Shown here piece by piece: positions 49,675 through 57,774 of a stretch of 64,000 nt of DNA. Position numbers and translations under genes: made by a program. How positions within the stretch are numbered: the first letter of the stretch is position 1; each line of letters starts with the position of its first letter. Source of the stretch: an uncultured Oscillospiraceae bacterium (GTDB lineage Bacteria; Bacillota; Clostridia; Oscillospirales; Oscillospiraceae); the NCBI GenBank assembly GCA_934573735.1, contig CAKTMC010000011.1, positions 20,615 through 84,614 of the forward strand, given 5' to 3'. A model generated the notes under the pieces. It worked only from the letters and a program-made list of their open reading frames with translations. It had not been told where the DNA came from and ran no database searches.

Positions 49675-49819
49675 GCCGAAGCGTTCTTTTTCTCCCTTCT
49701 TTTCCTTTTCATCGCCTTCAGGCGAATTATAAGCTACTTGATTTGCTATGATAAAGCACCACCCTTCGTGGATAAAGAACACAAACTGTCTGCGGGAGAG
49801 GCTTTTTCCCGTGCCGTCT

Positions 49820-49848
49820 ATATTATCACTAAATTTGCATACCCGCAA
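49820..49848 (-). promoter_or_regulatory. Promoter of rodA
   Basis: On the minus strand TTGCGG (49848-49843), 17-base spacer, TAATAT (49825-49820). The leader to the likely start is about 140 bases. Confidence 0.6.
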
Positions 49849-49851
49849 GTA

Positions 49852-49866
49852 GTGATATTTTATCAC
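49852..49866. promoter_or_regulatory. Palindromic operator-like site
   Basis: GTGATATTTTATCAC is a perfect palindrome with a three-base centre, placed between the divergent rodA and tsaE promoters. Confidence 0.5.
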
Positions 49867-49877
49867 AAACTTTCTCT

Positions 49878-49906
49878 TTACGCAACGGTATAAACAGTGG
49901 TATAAT
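49878..49906 (+). promoter_or_regulatory. Promoter of tsaE-tsaB-upp
   Basis: TTACGC (49878-49883), 17-base spacer, TATAAT (49901-49906). The transcript would start near 49913. Confidence 0.75.
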
Positions 49907-49944
49907 ATGAAGAACGTATGAATATTTGTTTGTTTGAGGCTGAC

Positions 49945-50394
49945 ATGGCAGAATTTATTAGCAAAAGCGAACATGATACCGAGGAGCTTGGCTGCCGCTT
50001 TGCTTCCTCGCTTCCGGGCGGTACGGTCGTTGCGATGTACGGCGACCTCGGCGCGGGCAAGACCGCCTTTGTCCGCGGCATGGCGCGTGGGATGGGGCTT
50101 GACTGCCGCGTCTCCAGCCCGACCTTTACGATAGTCAACGAGTATCTCGGCAAGCGGGAGCTGATACACTTTGATATGTACCGGCTTTCGAGCGCGGACG
50201 AGCTTTTTGACATCGGCTGGGAGGATTATCTCGCCCGCGGCGCAGTCTGCGTCGTTGAGTGGAGCGAGAAGGTGCAGGACGCATTTTTCGGAGACGAGAT
50301 AACAGTCCGCATCGACAAGCTTTCGGACAGCGAAAGGCGCATTAGTATTGAGAGCCGGCAGGACGCCGTCTCTGAGGAGGGCGGAAAATGCTGA
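49945..50394 (+). CDS. tsaE: tRNA threonylcarbamoyladenosine ATPase TsaE
   Basis: Protein of 149 residues. TsaE is the ATPase of the TsaBDE complex that makes t6A37 on ANN-decoding tRNAs. Walker A is MYGDLGAGKTAFVRG (about 32-46), followed by SSPTFTIVNEY, HFDMYRL and VCVVEWSEKV. I start at the ATG at 49945, which has GAGG 5 bases upstream; the ATG at 49918 lies only about five bases from the expected transcript start. It overlaps tsaB by seven bases. Confidence 0.94.
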   Translation: MAEFISKSEHDTEELGCRFASSLPGGTVVAMYGDLGAGKTAFVRGMARGMGLDCRVSSPTFTIVNEYLGKRELIHFDMYRLSSADELFDIGWEDYLARGAVCVVEWSEKVQDAFFGDEITVRIDKLSDSERRISIESRQDAVSEEGGKC

Positions 50395-51083
50395 TACTTG
50401 CTTTTGAATCCTCGGCAAAGGCCGCGTCCGTGGCGCTCTGCCGCGACGGAAGGCTTATAAGTCAGTACAGTCAGTGCAGCGGTCTTACCCACAGCAGGAC
50501 GCTGCTGCCGATGGCGCAGGATATGCTGAAAAACGCGGAGCTTTCTGTCGGCGATGTGGACGCATTTGCCGTCGCGCACGGTCCCGGCTCCTTTACCGGC
50601 ATCCGTATCGGCGTTTCGACCGTAAAGGGTCTTGCATGGGCGTCGGATAAGCCCTGCATCGGAGTTTCGACGCTTGAGGCGATGGCTTGGCACGGTCTTG
50701 CGGCGGGCGGCTATATATGCCCCGTGATGGACGCAAGGCGCAGTCAGGTGTATAACGCCATATTCAAAATAGAAGACGGCCGTCCCGTTCGTCTGACCGC
50801 GGACAGACCCATTTCCCTTGAGGAGCTGGCAAAGGAGCTTCGTGAGCTCGACTCGCCGGTTTTCCTTGTCGGGGACGGTGCCGCCATCACGGCCGCCTGT
50901 CTCGGCGGCAATAATATTGCCTATCGTGTCGCGCCGGAGAATCTTCTCTGGCAAAGCGCCTGGGGTGTGGCCATGGCCGCACAGGATAAAAAGCCCGGCA
51001 GTGCCGATGACCTGCTGCCCGTGTACCTGCGTCTGTCGCAGGCCGAACGCGAGCGTCAGGAAAGATTAGAGAGTAGTAAATAA
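50388..51083 (+). CDS. tsaB: tRNA threonylcarbamoyladenosine protein TsaB
   Basis: Protein of 231 residues of the ASKHA fold. It scaffolds TsaD in t6A synthesis. The start LILAFESSAKAASVALCRDG and the motif AVAHGPGSFTGIRIGVSTVKGLAW (spread over residues 62-86) are diagnostic. TsaD itself is not in the window. The ATG lies inside the end of tsaE, and upp follows after 18 bases, so the three share a transcript. Confidence 0.95.
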   Translation: MLILAFESSAKAASVALCRDGRLISQYSQCSGLTHSRTLLPMAQDMLKNAELSVGDVDAFAVAHGPGSFTGIRIGVSTVKGLAWASDKPCIGVSTLEAMAWHGLAAGGYICPVMDARRSQVYNAIFKIEDGRPVRLTADRPISLEELAKELRELDSPVFLVGDGAAITAACLGGNNIAYRVAPENLLWQSAWGVAMAAQDKKPGSADDLLPVYLRLSQAERERQERLESSK

Positions 51084-51101
51084 CAAAAGGAGAACCTGAA
51101 C

Positions 51102-51731
51102 ATGAGCAAAGTATGCATATTCGACCATCCTCTTATACAGCACAAGCTGTCCGTACTGAGGGACAAGAACACCAGCTCCAAGGAATTCAGAGAGCTTATC
51201 TCCGAGATAGCCATGCTGATGTGCTTTGAGGCCACCCGCGATCTGCCCCTTGAGGAGGTAGTTGTTGAGACTCCGGTTGCCTCCGCAGTCTGCCACCGTC
51301 TTGCCGGTAAGAAGCTTGCAATCGTGCCTATCCTCCGCGCCGGTCTCGGCATGGTTGACGGTATGGTTAGCCTTATCCCCAACGCAAAGGTCGGTCACAT
51401 CGGTCTGTTCCGCGATCCCGAGACGCATGAGCCCGTCAAGTATTACTATAAAATGCCCGCAGACGTTGCAGAGCGTGATATCATCGTCGTTGACCCCATG
51501 CTCGCCACCGGCGGCTCCGCCTCCGCTGCCATCCAGTTTTTGAAGAATGACGGCGTCAAGCACATAAAGCTCATGTGCATCATCGGCTGCCCCGAGGGTA
51601 TTGCCCGTATGCAGGAGGATCACCCCGACGTTGACATCTATGTTGCCGCCTGCGATGAGCGCCTGAACGAGCACGCATACATCGTCCCCGGTCTCGGCGA
51701 CGCCGGCGACCGCATCTTCGGCACCAAGTAA
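51102..51731 (+). CDS. upp: Uracil phosphoribosyltransferase
   Basis: Protein of 209 residues. It salvages uracil to UMP with PRPP. The PRPP-binding motif is VVDPMLATGGSASAAIQFL (about 129-147); the uracil-contact loop near the C-terminus reads YIVPGLGDAGDRIFGTK. Length is standard. AGGAG lies about 7 bases before the ATG. It is the last gene of the tsaE-tsaB-upp unit. Confidence 0.97.
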   Translation: MSKVCIFDHPLIQHKLSVLRDKNTSSKEFRELISEIAMLMCFEATRDLPLEEVVVETPVASAVCHRLAGKKLAIVPILRAGLGMVDGMVSLIPNAKVGHIGLFRDPETHEPVKYYYKMPADVAERDIIVVDPMLATGGSASAAIQFLKNDGVKHIKLMCIIGCPEGIARMQEDHPDVDIYVAACDERLNEHAYIVPGLGDAGDRIFGTK

Positions 51732-51746
51732 TTTTATAATAAGCTT

Positions 51747-51773
51747 AAAAGCGGAGGGATAACCTCCGCTTTT
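51747..51773 (+). terminator. Terminator after upp
   Basis: AAAAGCGGAGG (51747-51757) pairs with CCTCCGCTTTT (51763-51773). Confidence 0.85.
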
Positions 51774-51843
51774 GGCTTATACGGGGATATCTGTTCAAGG
51801 GTGCCAAGATAAGCCCCGCCCCAATATATTAAGAAACATTATG

Positions 51844-51872
51844 ATGACAAAATTGATTAAATTTGATATAAT
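51844..51872 (+). promoter_or_regulatory. Promoter of the GerMN lipoprotein
   Basis: ATGACA (51844-51849), 17-base spacer, TATAAT (51867-51872), with TGA before the -10 giving an extended -10. Confidence 0.75.
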
Positions 51873-51942
51873 CCGGGCATAGGGTCATTCGTAAAGCCGA
51901 GCTTTGCTTTTTGTCTGACACCGATTTATGGAGGTTTACAAA

Positions 51943-52464
51943 ATGAAAAAGATAGTTATCAGCCTTATTTCCATATTCCTCGTGCTCTGCGTCACCGCCT
52001 GCGGCACCGTTCAGCCCGCAGCCCCCGCCGAGAGCAAGGCTCCGAGCGAGACGGCAGCCGATGAAGCAGCGCCGTCCGAGGCTCTCAAGGTCAATATCAG
52101 CATCTTTGTCAGCGACGACAGCGCCGAGCACTTTGTAAAGCAGGAGGCCGCAGTTGAGGAGCTCAACGAAAATACCCTCTTTGCAGCGCTCATTTCCGCG
52201 GGCGTCATCCCCGAGGGCACGGAGCTTCTTTCCTTTGCGCAGAACGGCCGTGCGCTCAGTCTCGACCTGAGCGAGAGCTACGCAAGCTACATCCGCACTC
52301 TCGGCACCGCGGGCGAATACATGGCCCTCGGCTGCCTTGTCAACAGCTACCTTGAAAACTTTGACGCAGACACCGTCAGCATTACCATAAACGGCGCCGT
52401 GCTCGAAACCGGGCACAATATATACGATACGCCCTTCGGTCTTTTCGCCGACAACGCAGCGTGA
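51943..52464 (+). CDS. GerMN-domain lipoprotein
   Basis: Protein of 173 residues from the ATG at 51943, with GGAGG 8 bases upstream. The lipobox is LCVTACGT. An Ala/Glu/Ser-rich linker leads to a GerMN domain: EAAVEELNENTLFAALISAG, LSLDLSESYASYIRTLGTAGEY and CLVNSYLENFDADTVSITING (each quoted in parts). GerMN domains occur in spore and germination lipoproteins and in cell-wall proteins. Its role here is not fixed. It is monocistronic. Confidence 0.85.
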   Translation: MKKIVISLISIFLVLCVTACGTVQPAAPAESKAPSETAADEAAPSEALKVNISIFVSDDSAEHFVKQEAAVEELNENTLFAALISAGVIPEGTELLSFAQNGRALSLDLSESYASYIRTLGTAGEYMALGCLVNSYLENFDADTVSITINGAVLETGHNIYDTPFGLFADNAA

Positions 52465-52641
52465 TTGGCTGTTTTTTTGTCACTATATCAAAAAATCCGG
52501 CGCGAAATTTGGCAATAATATCGAACTTGGGCGGATAAAGTCAATTTGTGCAAAATTCACTGTGAAATCAAGGGAAAATCAATTATTCTGATGATGGCTG
52601 ATAAAAATCTTATTGGCTTCACTATTTTAGGAGGATGCACC

Positions 52642-53055
52642 ATGAAGAAACTTGAATTCACCAAATCCTTAGAGTCCGGAAATGCCTTCATTGATGCACA
52701 GCACAAGGCACTTATTGACTCCGCCAACGCACTGGCAGATGCCGTTGAAAAGCGTGTTGGACTGGACGCCTCGCTCAATACCATCCGTTTCCTTGAGGAG
52801 TACACCAGAAAGCACTTCGCCGATGAAGAAAACTTCATGCAGGAGAACAATTACCCCGAGCTTGAGGCTCACAAGGAGAAGCATAAGGAGTTCGTCGCCA
52901 CTGTCAACAAGCTTTACAGTGACCTCATGCTCGGCGGACGCAGCAACTTTGCTCTGCTCGACCGTCTTCAGGACGAGATCTCCGATTGGCTTGTCAATCA
53001 CATCATGGGTACCGACCTCAAGATGATCGCTTGGGTCAACGCGCAGAACGCCTGA
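52642..53055 (+). CDS. Bacteriohemerythrin
   Basis: Protein of 137 residues. The seven iron ligands can be read: His in DAQHKAL, His/Glu in RKHFADEENFM, two His in EAHKEKHKEF, and His/Asp in VNHIMGTDLKM. It binds O2 at a di-iron site, which in an anaerobe suggests oxygen sensing, storage or scavenging. AGGAGG lies 7 bases before the ATG, so the open frame upstream to 52546 is not used. Confidence 0.95.
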   Translation: MKKLEFTKSLESGNAFIDAQHKALIDSANALADAVEKRVGLDASLNTIRFLEEYTRKHFADEENFMQENNYPELEAHKEKHKEFVATVNKLYSDLMLGGRSNFALLDRLQDEISDWLVNHIMGTDLKMIAWVNAQNA

Positions 53056-53078
53056 GAATTTTAATCATAGCATTTTTA

Positions 53079-53106
53079 AGGCAGTCATCCGAGATGACTG
53101 CCCTTT
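53079..53106 (+). terminator. Terminator after hemerythrin
   Basis: GGCAGTCATC with GATGACTGCC forms a 10-bp stem followed by CTTTATTTATT. Confidence 0.75.
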
Positions 53107-53120
53107 ATTTATTCATTCAT

Positions 53121-53945
53121 TTATTCCCTATTCAGCGTTCCAAGCTGATAGAAGGCCACGGCGGAGGCGGCGGCAACGTTAAGGCTGTCCACGCCGTGCG
53201 ACATCGGGATTTTAATCGTGTAATCGCAGGCGGCGATAGTCTCCGGGGCAAGCCCGTCGCCCTCGGTACCGAGCACGACCGCAAGCTTTTCTATCCTGCC
53301 GAGGCGGGCATCGGCAATGCTGAGCGAATCGTCGCGCAGAGCCATTGCCGCAGTCTTGAAGCCGTAGGAATGCAGGAGACTCTGCCAGTCGCCGTCCTCG
53401 GGAAGATACGCCCACGGCACCTGAAACACCGTGCCCATGCTCACACGAGCCGCACGGCGATACAGCGGGTCGCTCCCCGCCGCAGTCAGCAGCACCGCGT
53501 CCATGCCGAGCGCCGCCGCAGAGCGGAAAATCGCGCCGATATTGGTCGGGTTCATGACGTTTTCCAGCACGGCGACGCGCCGCGCAGAGCCGCAGAGCGC
53601 CGACAGGTCGGGCAGCTCCGGGCGCAGCATACAGCATAGCATTCCCCGCGTCAGGTGAAAGCCGGTGAGCTGAGTCAGCACCTCAAGGGGCGCGGTATAA
53701 ACCGGTATGTCCTCGGGGCAGCGCGAGAGTATCTCCTCTCCCCTGCCCTCGATGTGCTTCGGCTCCATCAGAAACGACAGCGGAACGCAGCCTGCATCGA
53801 GCGCGCGCCCGATGACGAGCGGACTTTCGGCGACGAACATCGCGTTTTTGGGGTCGGCGCGATTGAGCAGCTGATTTTCCGTGAGTCGGGCGTAAACATC
53901 CAGCTCCGGCGCGGCAAAATCGCTGATTTCTTTTATATTTGCCAT
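53121..53945 (-). CDS. TrmH/SpoU-family RNA 2'-O-methyltransferase
   Basis: Protein of 274 residues. An N-terminal substrate-binding domain (SFLMEPKHIEGRGEEILS) precedes the SPOUT knot: motif 1 NVMNPTNIGAIFRSAAALG (about 131-149), motif 2 LAVVLGTEGDGL, motif 3 IKIPMSHGVDSLNVAAASAV. Members methylate rRNA or tRNA riboses; the target is not evident. It is followed, on the same strand, by no gene until the hemerythrin terminator, and preceded by a short hypothetical gene. Confidence 0.92.
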   Translation of the reverse strand: MANIKEISDFAAPELDVYARLTENQLLNRADPKNAMFVAESPLVIGRALDAGCVPLSFLMEPKHIEGRGEEILSRCPEDIPVYTAPLEVLTQLTGFHLTRGMLCCMLRPELPDLSALCGSARRVAVLENVMNPTNIGAIFRSAAALGMDAVLLTAAGSDPLYRRAARVSMGTVFQVPWAYLPEDGDWQSLLHSYGFKTAAMALRDDSLSIADARLGRIEKLAVVLGTEGDGLAPETIAACDYTIKIPMSHGVDSLNVAAASAVAFYQLGTLNRE

Positions 53946-53957
53946 GCGCTCCCCTCC

Positions 53958-54359
53958 TCACTCCAGCTCCAGCCAGTCAAAAAGCGCAACGGCGGCGCGG
54001 ACGTACCAGCGATTGTCGCGCTCATAGTCGATATCCACGTCACGCGCAGAGCGCCGCCGCAAGCGCAGCGCATGGGCGACGTTATGGAAGCGCCACTCCG
54101 CCGCCATGTTCTCGCTGTCGCGCGAGGTCGCGCCGGTGTGCGCAAGGATGGCGCAGATTCGGTGCCTGTCCTGCCACGACTTTACCATGTACGAATAGGT
54201 GATTTTGAACGCCGTCTCGCCGAAAGTCAGGCGGCACAGCGGCGACCACGGCTCAAGTATCTCGTTTACTATCGCCGTTGCCTCTGCCTCGGTGTAAAAA
54301 TCCTCGATTTGCTCCTCGATTTCCCGGAGCCGCAATTCTTTTTCCTGCTTTGTCATCAT
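53958..54359 (-). CDS. Hypothetical protein, helical
   Basis: Protein of 133 residues I do not recognise. It begins with a Lys/Glu-rich helix (KQEKELRLREIEEQIEDFYT), has a middle segment TFGETAFKITYSYMVKSWQD and ends RWYVRAAVALFDWLELE. No Cys cluster, signal peptide or membrane helix is seen. It lies 12 bases upstream of the rRNA methylase gene and probably shares its transcript. Codon usage is like the neighbours, so I treat it as real. Confidence 0.65.
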   Translation of the reverse strand: MMTKQEKELRLREIEEQIEDFYTEAEATAIVNEILEPWSPLCRLTFGETAFKITYSYMVKSWQDRHRICAILAHTGATSRDSENMAAEWRFHNVAHALRLRRRSARDVDIDYERDNRWYVRAAVALFDWLELE

Positions 54360-54478
54360 GTCCCCCGGATATTATTTTATTTTCTCTTCAATTTTACCAC
54401 GGCGGGACGGAAATGCAAGAATAATATTATGTCAACTCAAATAATTAAGATTTACAGCTTTGCTTTATTGCAGAATAA

Positions 54479-54506
54479 CTCCCCTCGGAGATTCATCCGA
54501 GGGGAG
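54479..54506. terminator. Hairpin between convergent or adjacent units
   Basis: CTCCCCTCGG pairs with CCGAGGGGAG (10 bp). T-runs are weak on either side. It lies downstream of the surface-protein gene on the minus strand. Confidence 0.55.
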
Positions 54507-54546
54507 CAAGTTTATAATTAGTTATTTAGCGTTTTCCTGCCGGAAA

Positions 54547-57309
54547 TCAGTTCTCCTTGCGGCGGCGGAGCAGGAGGATACCTGCGCCGATGCAGGCGAC
54601 GGAGGCGAACATTGCGCAGGCGTAGAGCGCTACGTTATTGCTGTCGCCGGTCTTGACGGGAGGAGTGTACTTCACCCACCATGCGGTGTAGGTGGAGTCG
54701 CCGTCAACGAGGTAGACGGTGTCGGAATTGACGATATTGCGGTTATCGTCGTACCAGACAAGGACATAGCCCTCGCGGTATGCCCAGGGGAAGTCGCCGA
54801 CCTTCTCGCCGTAGGTGACGGTCTTGGAGGTGAAGTTGAGCTTTATCTGCTCCTTGAGCTCGGGATCCTTGCCTATCTGGAAGTTCAGAGTGTACTCGTT
54901 TGCCTTCCACTGTGCAAAGAGGGTAACGCCCATGCCGCCGTTGCCGTTGTCGTCAAAGCTGAGCTCATCGCCGGCCTTGTAGCTCATGCCGCTGCCGTCG
55001 GGCTCGGTGTTCCAGCCCATGAAGGTGTAGCCCTTGCGGGAGACCTCCTTCTCGGCGTCGATGATGATGCTGCTGTCCTTGGTATCTACGGTGACGTCCT
55101 CATTCTCGGCGCCGTTGTAGTTATAGACAAGGTGGTTATCTATCTTGTTGATGGTGACAACTGCGCTCGCCTCGGCGGAAACAGGAACGTTATCGGTGAT
55201 AACGCCGCTGTCCTGAGCGTTGTTGACGGTGAGCTTGACGGTGTAAACGCCGCTGTCGGCGACATTGCCTGCAAGCTGCAGAGTCTTTTCGTTCTCGCCG
55301 GGAAGAACCTCGCCGTCCTTATACCACTGGAAGGCGTAGAGAAGTCCCTTGTACTCCTCGGTGCTTGCGGTGAGGGTAATGCCCATAGCGTCATAATCCT
55401 TGGTGATGTCCTCGGAGACGGTGACGGTCACGGGAGCGATGCTGCGCTTGAGGAAGATGCGGTGATTATCGGGTATTCCGACCGGAGTCTCGGCCTTGAT
55501 CTCGGTATCGGTGACGTCATCGCCAACGACGAGGAACCAGCCGTCCTCGGTGTAGCCGTCGCGCTTGGACTCGACCACCGCGTCGCCGTAGGGCTTGGCG
55601 AAGGTGACGGTCACATCGGCGAGAGCCTCGCCGCCGTTGGAGTCACGGCTGAGGGTGTAGTCGTTTGCCTTCCACTGAGCGTAAAGGGTGACCTTTTCGC
55701 CGTTATGGGCAGCGGTGAAGTAATACTTGTCGCCGCCCTTGTAGCTGTCGCCGCTGCCGTCAGACTCGGTGTTCCAGCATACGAAGGTGTAGCCCACGCG
55801 GGTGGGAACGCCGGTCTCGACGGTGGCGTAGATGGCGTTGGAGAAGTTATTGATCGGGCCGCCCTCGCCGCCGTTTGCGTTATAGTAAATGGCGTTTGCA
55901 GGTCTGCTCTTCCACTGGGCGAAGAGGGTAATCTCCTCCTCGTTGTGGGCTGCGGTGAAGCTGACGGTATCGCCGGCCTTATAAGAAGTGCCCTTGCCGT
56001 TTGCCTGAGTGTTCCAGCCCTTGAAGTCAAAGCCGGGGTAATTGGGAACATCCTCCTTGACGACAATGGATGCCTCGTCCGTGGTGACAACATCCTCTTC
56101 GTCCGGACCGCCGTTTGCGTTATAGCGCAGAGTGTTGGGGCCCTTTGCCTCCCACTGAGCGACATAGGTCACATCAGCGGTAACCGTCTCTGCGACGGCA
56201 GGTTCCCAGCCGAGGAAGTTATAGCCGGGACGCACGGTGCTGCCGTCAAAGGCGGGAGTAGCAGTGCCGGGCTTTACGTCATGGCTCTGGCTTGCAAATA
56301 CCGTGCCGTTAGCGCCGTCGGAGTAGGTGACGGTGCACAGCTGGGAGACATAGAGAAGCTTACCGGTTCTGACATTCTCGCCCTTTGCCCAAGAGCTCGA
56401 GTCAATGCTCCAGCCGGAGCCGTCAACGGCAAAGTTGGTCTTGCTGCCGGTGTACTTGAGCTTCCACTGGAAGCTTGCGGTGGTCAGACCATTGTCAATG
56501 CGGTATGCGGGGTTGGGATTTTTGTTTCTGGAATTGAAGTTTGCGACATAGGGCGCAAAATCCTTGATGGTCAGGGTTGCCCAGTAATCGCCCTTCTCAT
56601 CCTGCGTGACGGGGGAAAACTCATAGGTGCCCGCCTTCAGATCTCTGAAATAGTGAACATTGCTGGAAACGGAGTCCTTGGTAACGGAGGGATTGAAGGG
56701 AACGCCGGAGTCCTGAACGCGGATAGCAGTGCTGGATTTGGTGGACTTGGGGAGCTTATCAAGGCGGGGACCTGCGGGAGCGGTCGCGCACCAGACGTTT
56801 ACAAGCTGCTCGCCGTCACCGACCCATTTTTCACTCGCTGCATCCCATACGAGCTTAATGGTCGCCATGCGGACGGTGTTGCCGTCAGCGTCGGTGTGAT
56901 AGTGGCTTTTGCCCCAGACCTTTTCCGGTGCCTTAACACCGAAGCTCATAAGGGTCTGGACATTGGTGACCTTTGCAGTCGCAGTCCAAACGCCGCGCTC
57001 TGCATCGTACTGCACATCGTTATTAAAGCTTATGTAGCTGCCGCCGTTGCACGGCTGGTCGGCATGATTCTCATCAACGGTGCAGTGGAACTTGAAAAGG
57101 TCGCTTGCAATATTGGTCTTAGAGGGATTTGCAGGCTTTGCAGGCGGCTCCTCGCCATCCGTCTCGACGGGAGGAGCATTATCCGCCGCAGCGGCTTCCT
57201 CCTGCGCAGGCTTAGTGTCGTCAGCATACGCCGCGGGTGCAAAGCTCACGACCATGCAGACTAACAAAAGCAAGGCCAACACACGGGAAAAACCTTTGTT
57301 TTTGCTCAT
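54547..57309 (-). CDS. Large surface protein with InlB-type B-repeats
   Basis: Protein of 920 residues. The signal peptide (RVLALLLLVCMVVSFAPAAYA) is followed by an acidic linker and an N-terminal region of about 330 residues without a known fold. Then several beta repeats of the Listeria-Bacteroides type (InlB B-repeat) follow, each with GxxFxGWNT and ending LFAQWK or LYAQWK, at least six in number. A separate Ig-like stretch lies near residue 640-710. The end is PPVKTGDSNNVAL, a hydrophobic helix and RRRKEN, resembling a sortase signal although VKTGD differs from PKTGD. I use the ATG at 57309 (GGAG upstream), not the TTG just before. It probably adheres or senses at the surface. Confidence 0.85.
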   Translation of the reverse strand: MSKNKGFSRVLALLLLVCMVVSFAPAAYADDTKPAQEEAAAADNAPPVETDGEEPPAKPANPSKTNIASDLFKFHCTVDENHADQPCNGGSYISFNNDVQYDAERGVWTATAKVTNVQTLMSFGVKAPEKVWGKSHYHTDADGNTVRMATIKLVWDAASEKWVGDGEQLVNVWCATAPAGPRLDKLPKSTKSSTAIRVQDSGVPFNPSVTKDSVSSNVHYFRDLKAGTYEFSPVTQDEKGDYWATLTIKDFAPYVANFNSRNKNPNPAYRIDNGLTTASFQWKLKYTGSKTNFAVDGSGWSIDSSSWAKGENVRTGKLLYVSQLCTVTYSDGANGTVFASQSHDVKPGTATPAFDGSTVRPGYNFLGWEPAVAETVTADVTYVAQWEAKGPNTLRYNANGGPDEEDVVTTDEASIVVKEDVPNYPGFDFKGWNTQANGKGTSYKAGDTVSFTAAHNEEEITLFAQWKSRPANAIYYNANGGEGGPINNFSNAIYATVETGVPTRVGYTFVCWNTESDGSGDSYKGGDKYYFTAAHNGEKVTLYAQWKANDYTLSRDSNGGEALADVTVTFAKPYGDAVVESKRDGYTEDGWFLVVGDDVTDTEIKAETPVGIPDNHRIFLKRSIAPVTVTVSEDITKDYDAMGITLTASTEEYKGLLYAFQWYKDGEVLPGENEKTLQLAGNVADSGVYTVKLTVNNAQDSGVITDNVPVSAEASAVVTINKIDNHLVYNYNGAENEDVTVDTKDSSIIIDAEKEVSRKGYTFMGWNTEPDGSGMSYKAGDELSFDDNGNGGMGVTLFAQWKANEYTLNFQIGKDPELKEQIKLNFTSKTVTYGEKVGDFPWAYREGYVLVWYDDNRNIVNSDTVYLVDGDSTYTAWWVKYTPPVKTGDSNNVALYACAMFASVACIGAGILLLRRRKEN

Positions 57310-57370
57310 CAATATTACTCCATTTCATAGGTATTTTGAAGCGAGAACACACTCACTCCAAGCTACTCTT

Positions 57371-57399
57371 ATTTTAGCATTGAAGCCCATCTATGTCAA
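57371..57399 (-). promoter_or_regulatory. Promoter of the surface protein
   Basis: On the minus strand TTGACA (57399-57394), 17-base spacer, TAAAAT (57376-57371). Start about 55 bases before the ATG. Confidence 0.85.
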
Positions 57400-57711
57400 T
57401 TCATAGGGGCTGTCTTTTTGTTGTAACCTACCTTAAGATTTTATAAGAATTGATATATATCTTGTGCCGCTGCGCGGCAGCTTCTTCGACATATTGTGTC
57501 AAATGCTGGATTTTGCTTCACTGTCTTAAAGCGCTCTCCCCTCCCCCCCGCCGCAGACCGCCGATGCGGCAGCAAAGCCTTCCGGGGCGGACTTACCGGC
57601 GGGCTTCGACGTTATAATGCACAAAGAAGCCTGCGATTTCGTCAGATTATTCTACGTTTTTTATCTAAAAGACAGATTTTCAACTTGGGTATGGTCTTGC
57701 AAAAAAACTAA
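57400..57711. other. Intergenic region before the decarboxylase operon
   Basis: About 310 bases. A GC-rich patch at 57540-57610 is visible, but I see no gene, repeat copy or clear hairpin terminator. Confidence 0.4.
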
Positions 57712-57720
57712 TGTTATAAT
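57712..57720 (+). promoter_or_regulatory. Extended -10 promoter of the oad operon
   Basis: TGTTATAAT (57712-57720) is an extended -10; the -35 is weak. It lies 54 bases upstream of the oadA ATG. Confidence 0.55.
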
Positions 57721-57774
57721 ACCATGAACAAATTTTGGAGATACTATTTCCGATACAAATACACAGGAGGAGCC

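Noticed and set aside
49750..50418. In-frame upstream extension of rodA to 50418
   Set aside because: It crosses the divergent promoters and the tsaE gene; the membrane domain starts well downstream.
54460..57264. 934-codon open frame on the plus strand opposite the surface protein
   Set aside because: Val/Gly/Ala-rich shadow product; the minus-strand protein has a signal peptide, repeats and an anchor, plus a promoter.
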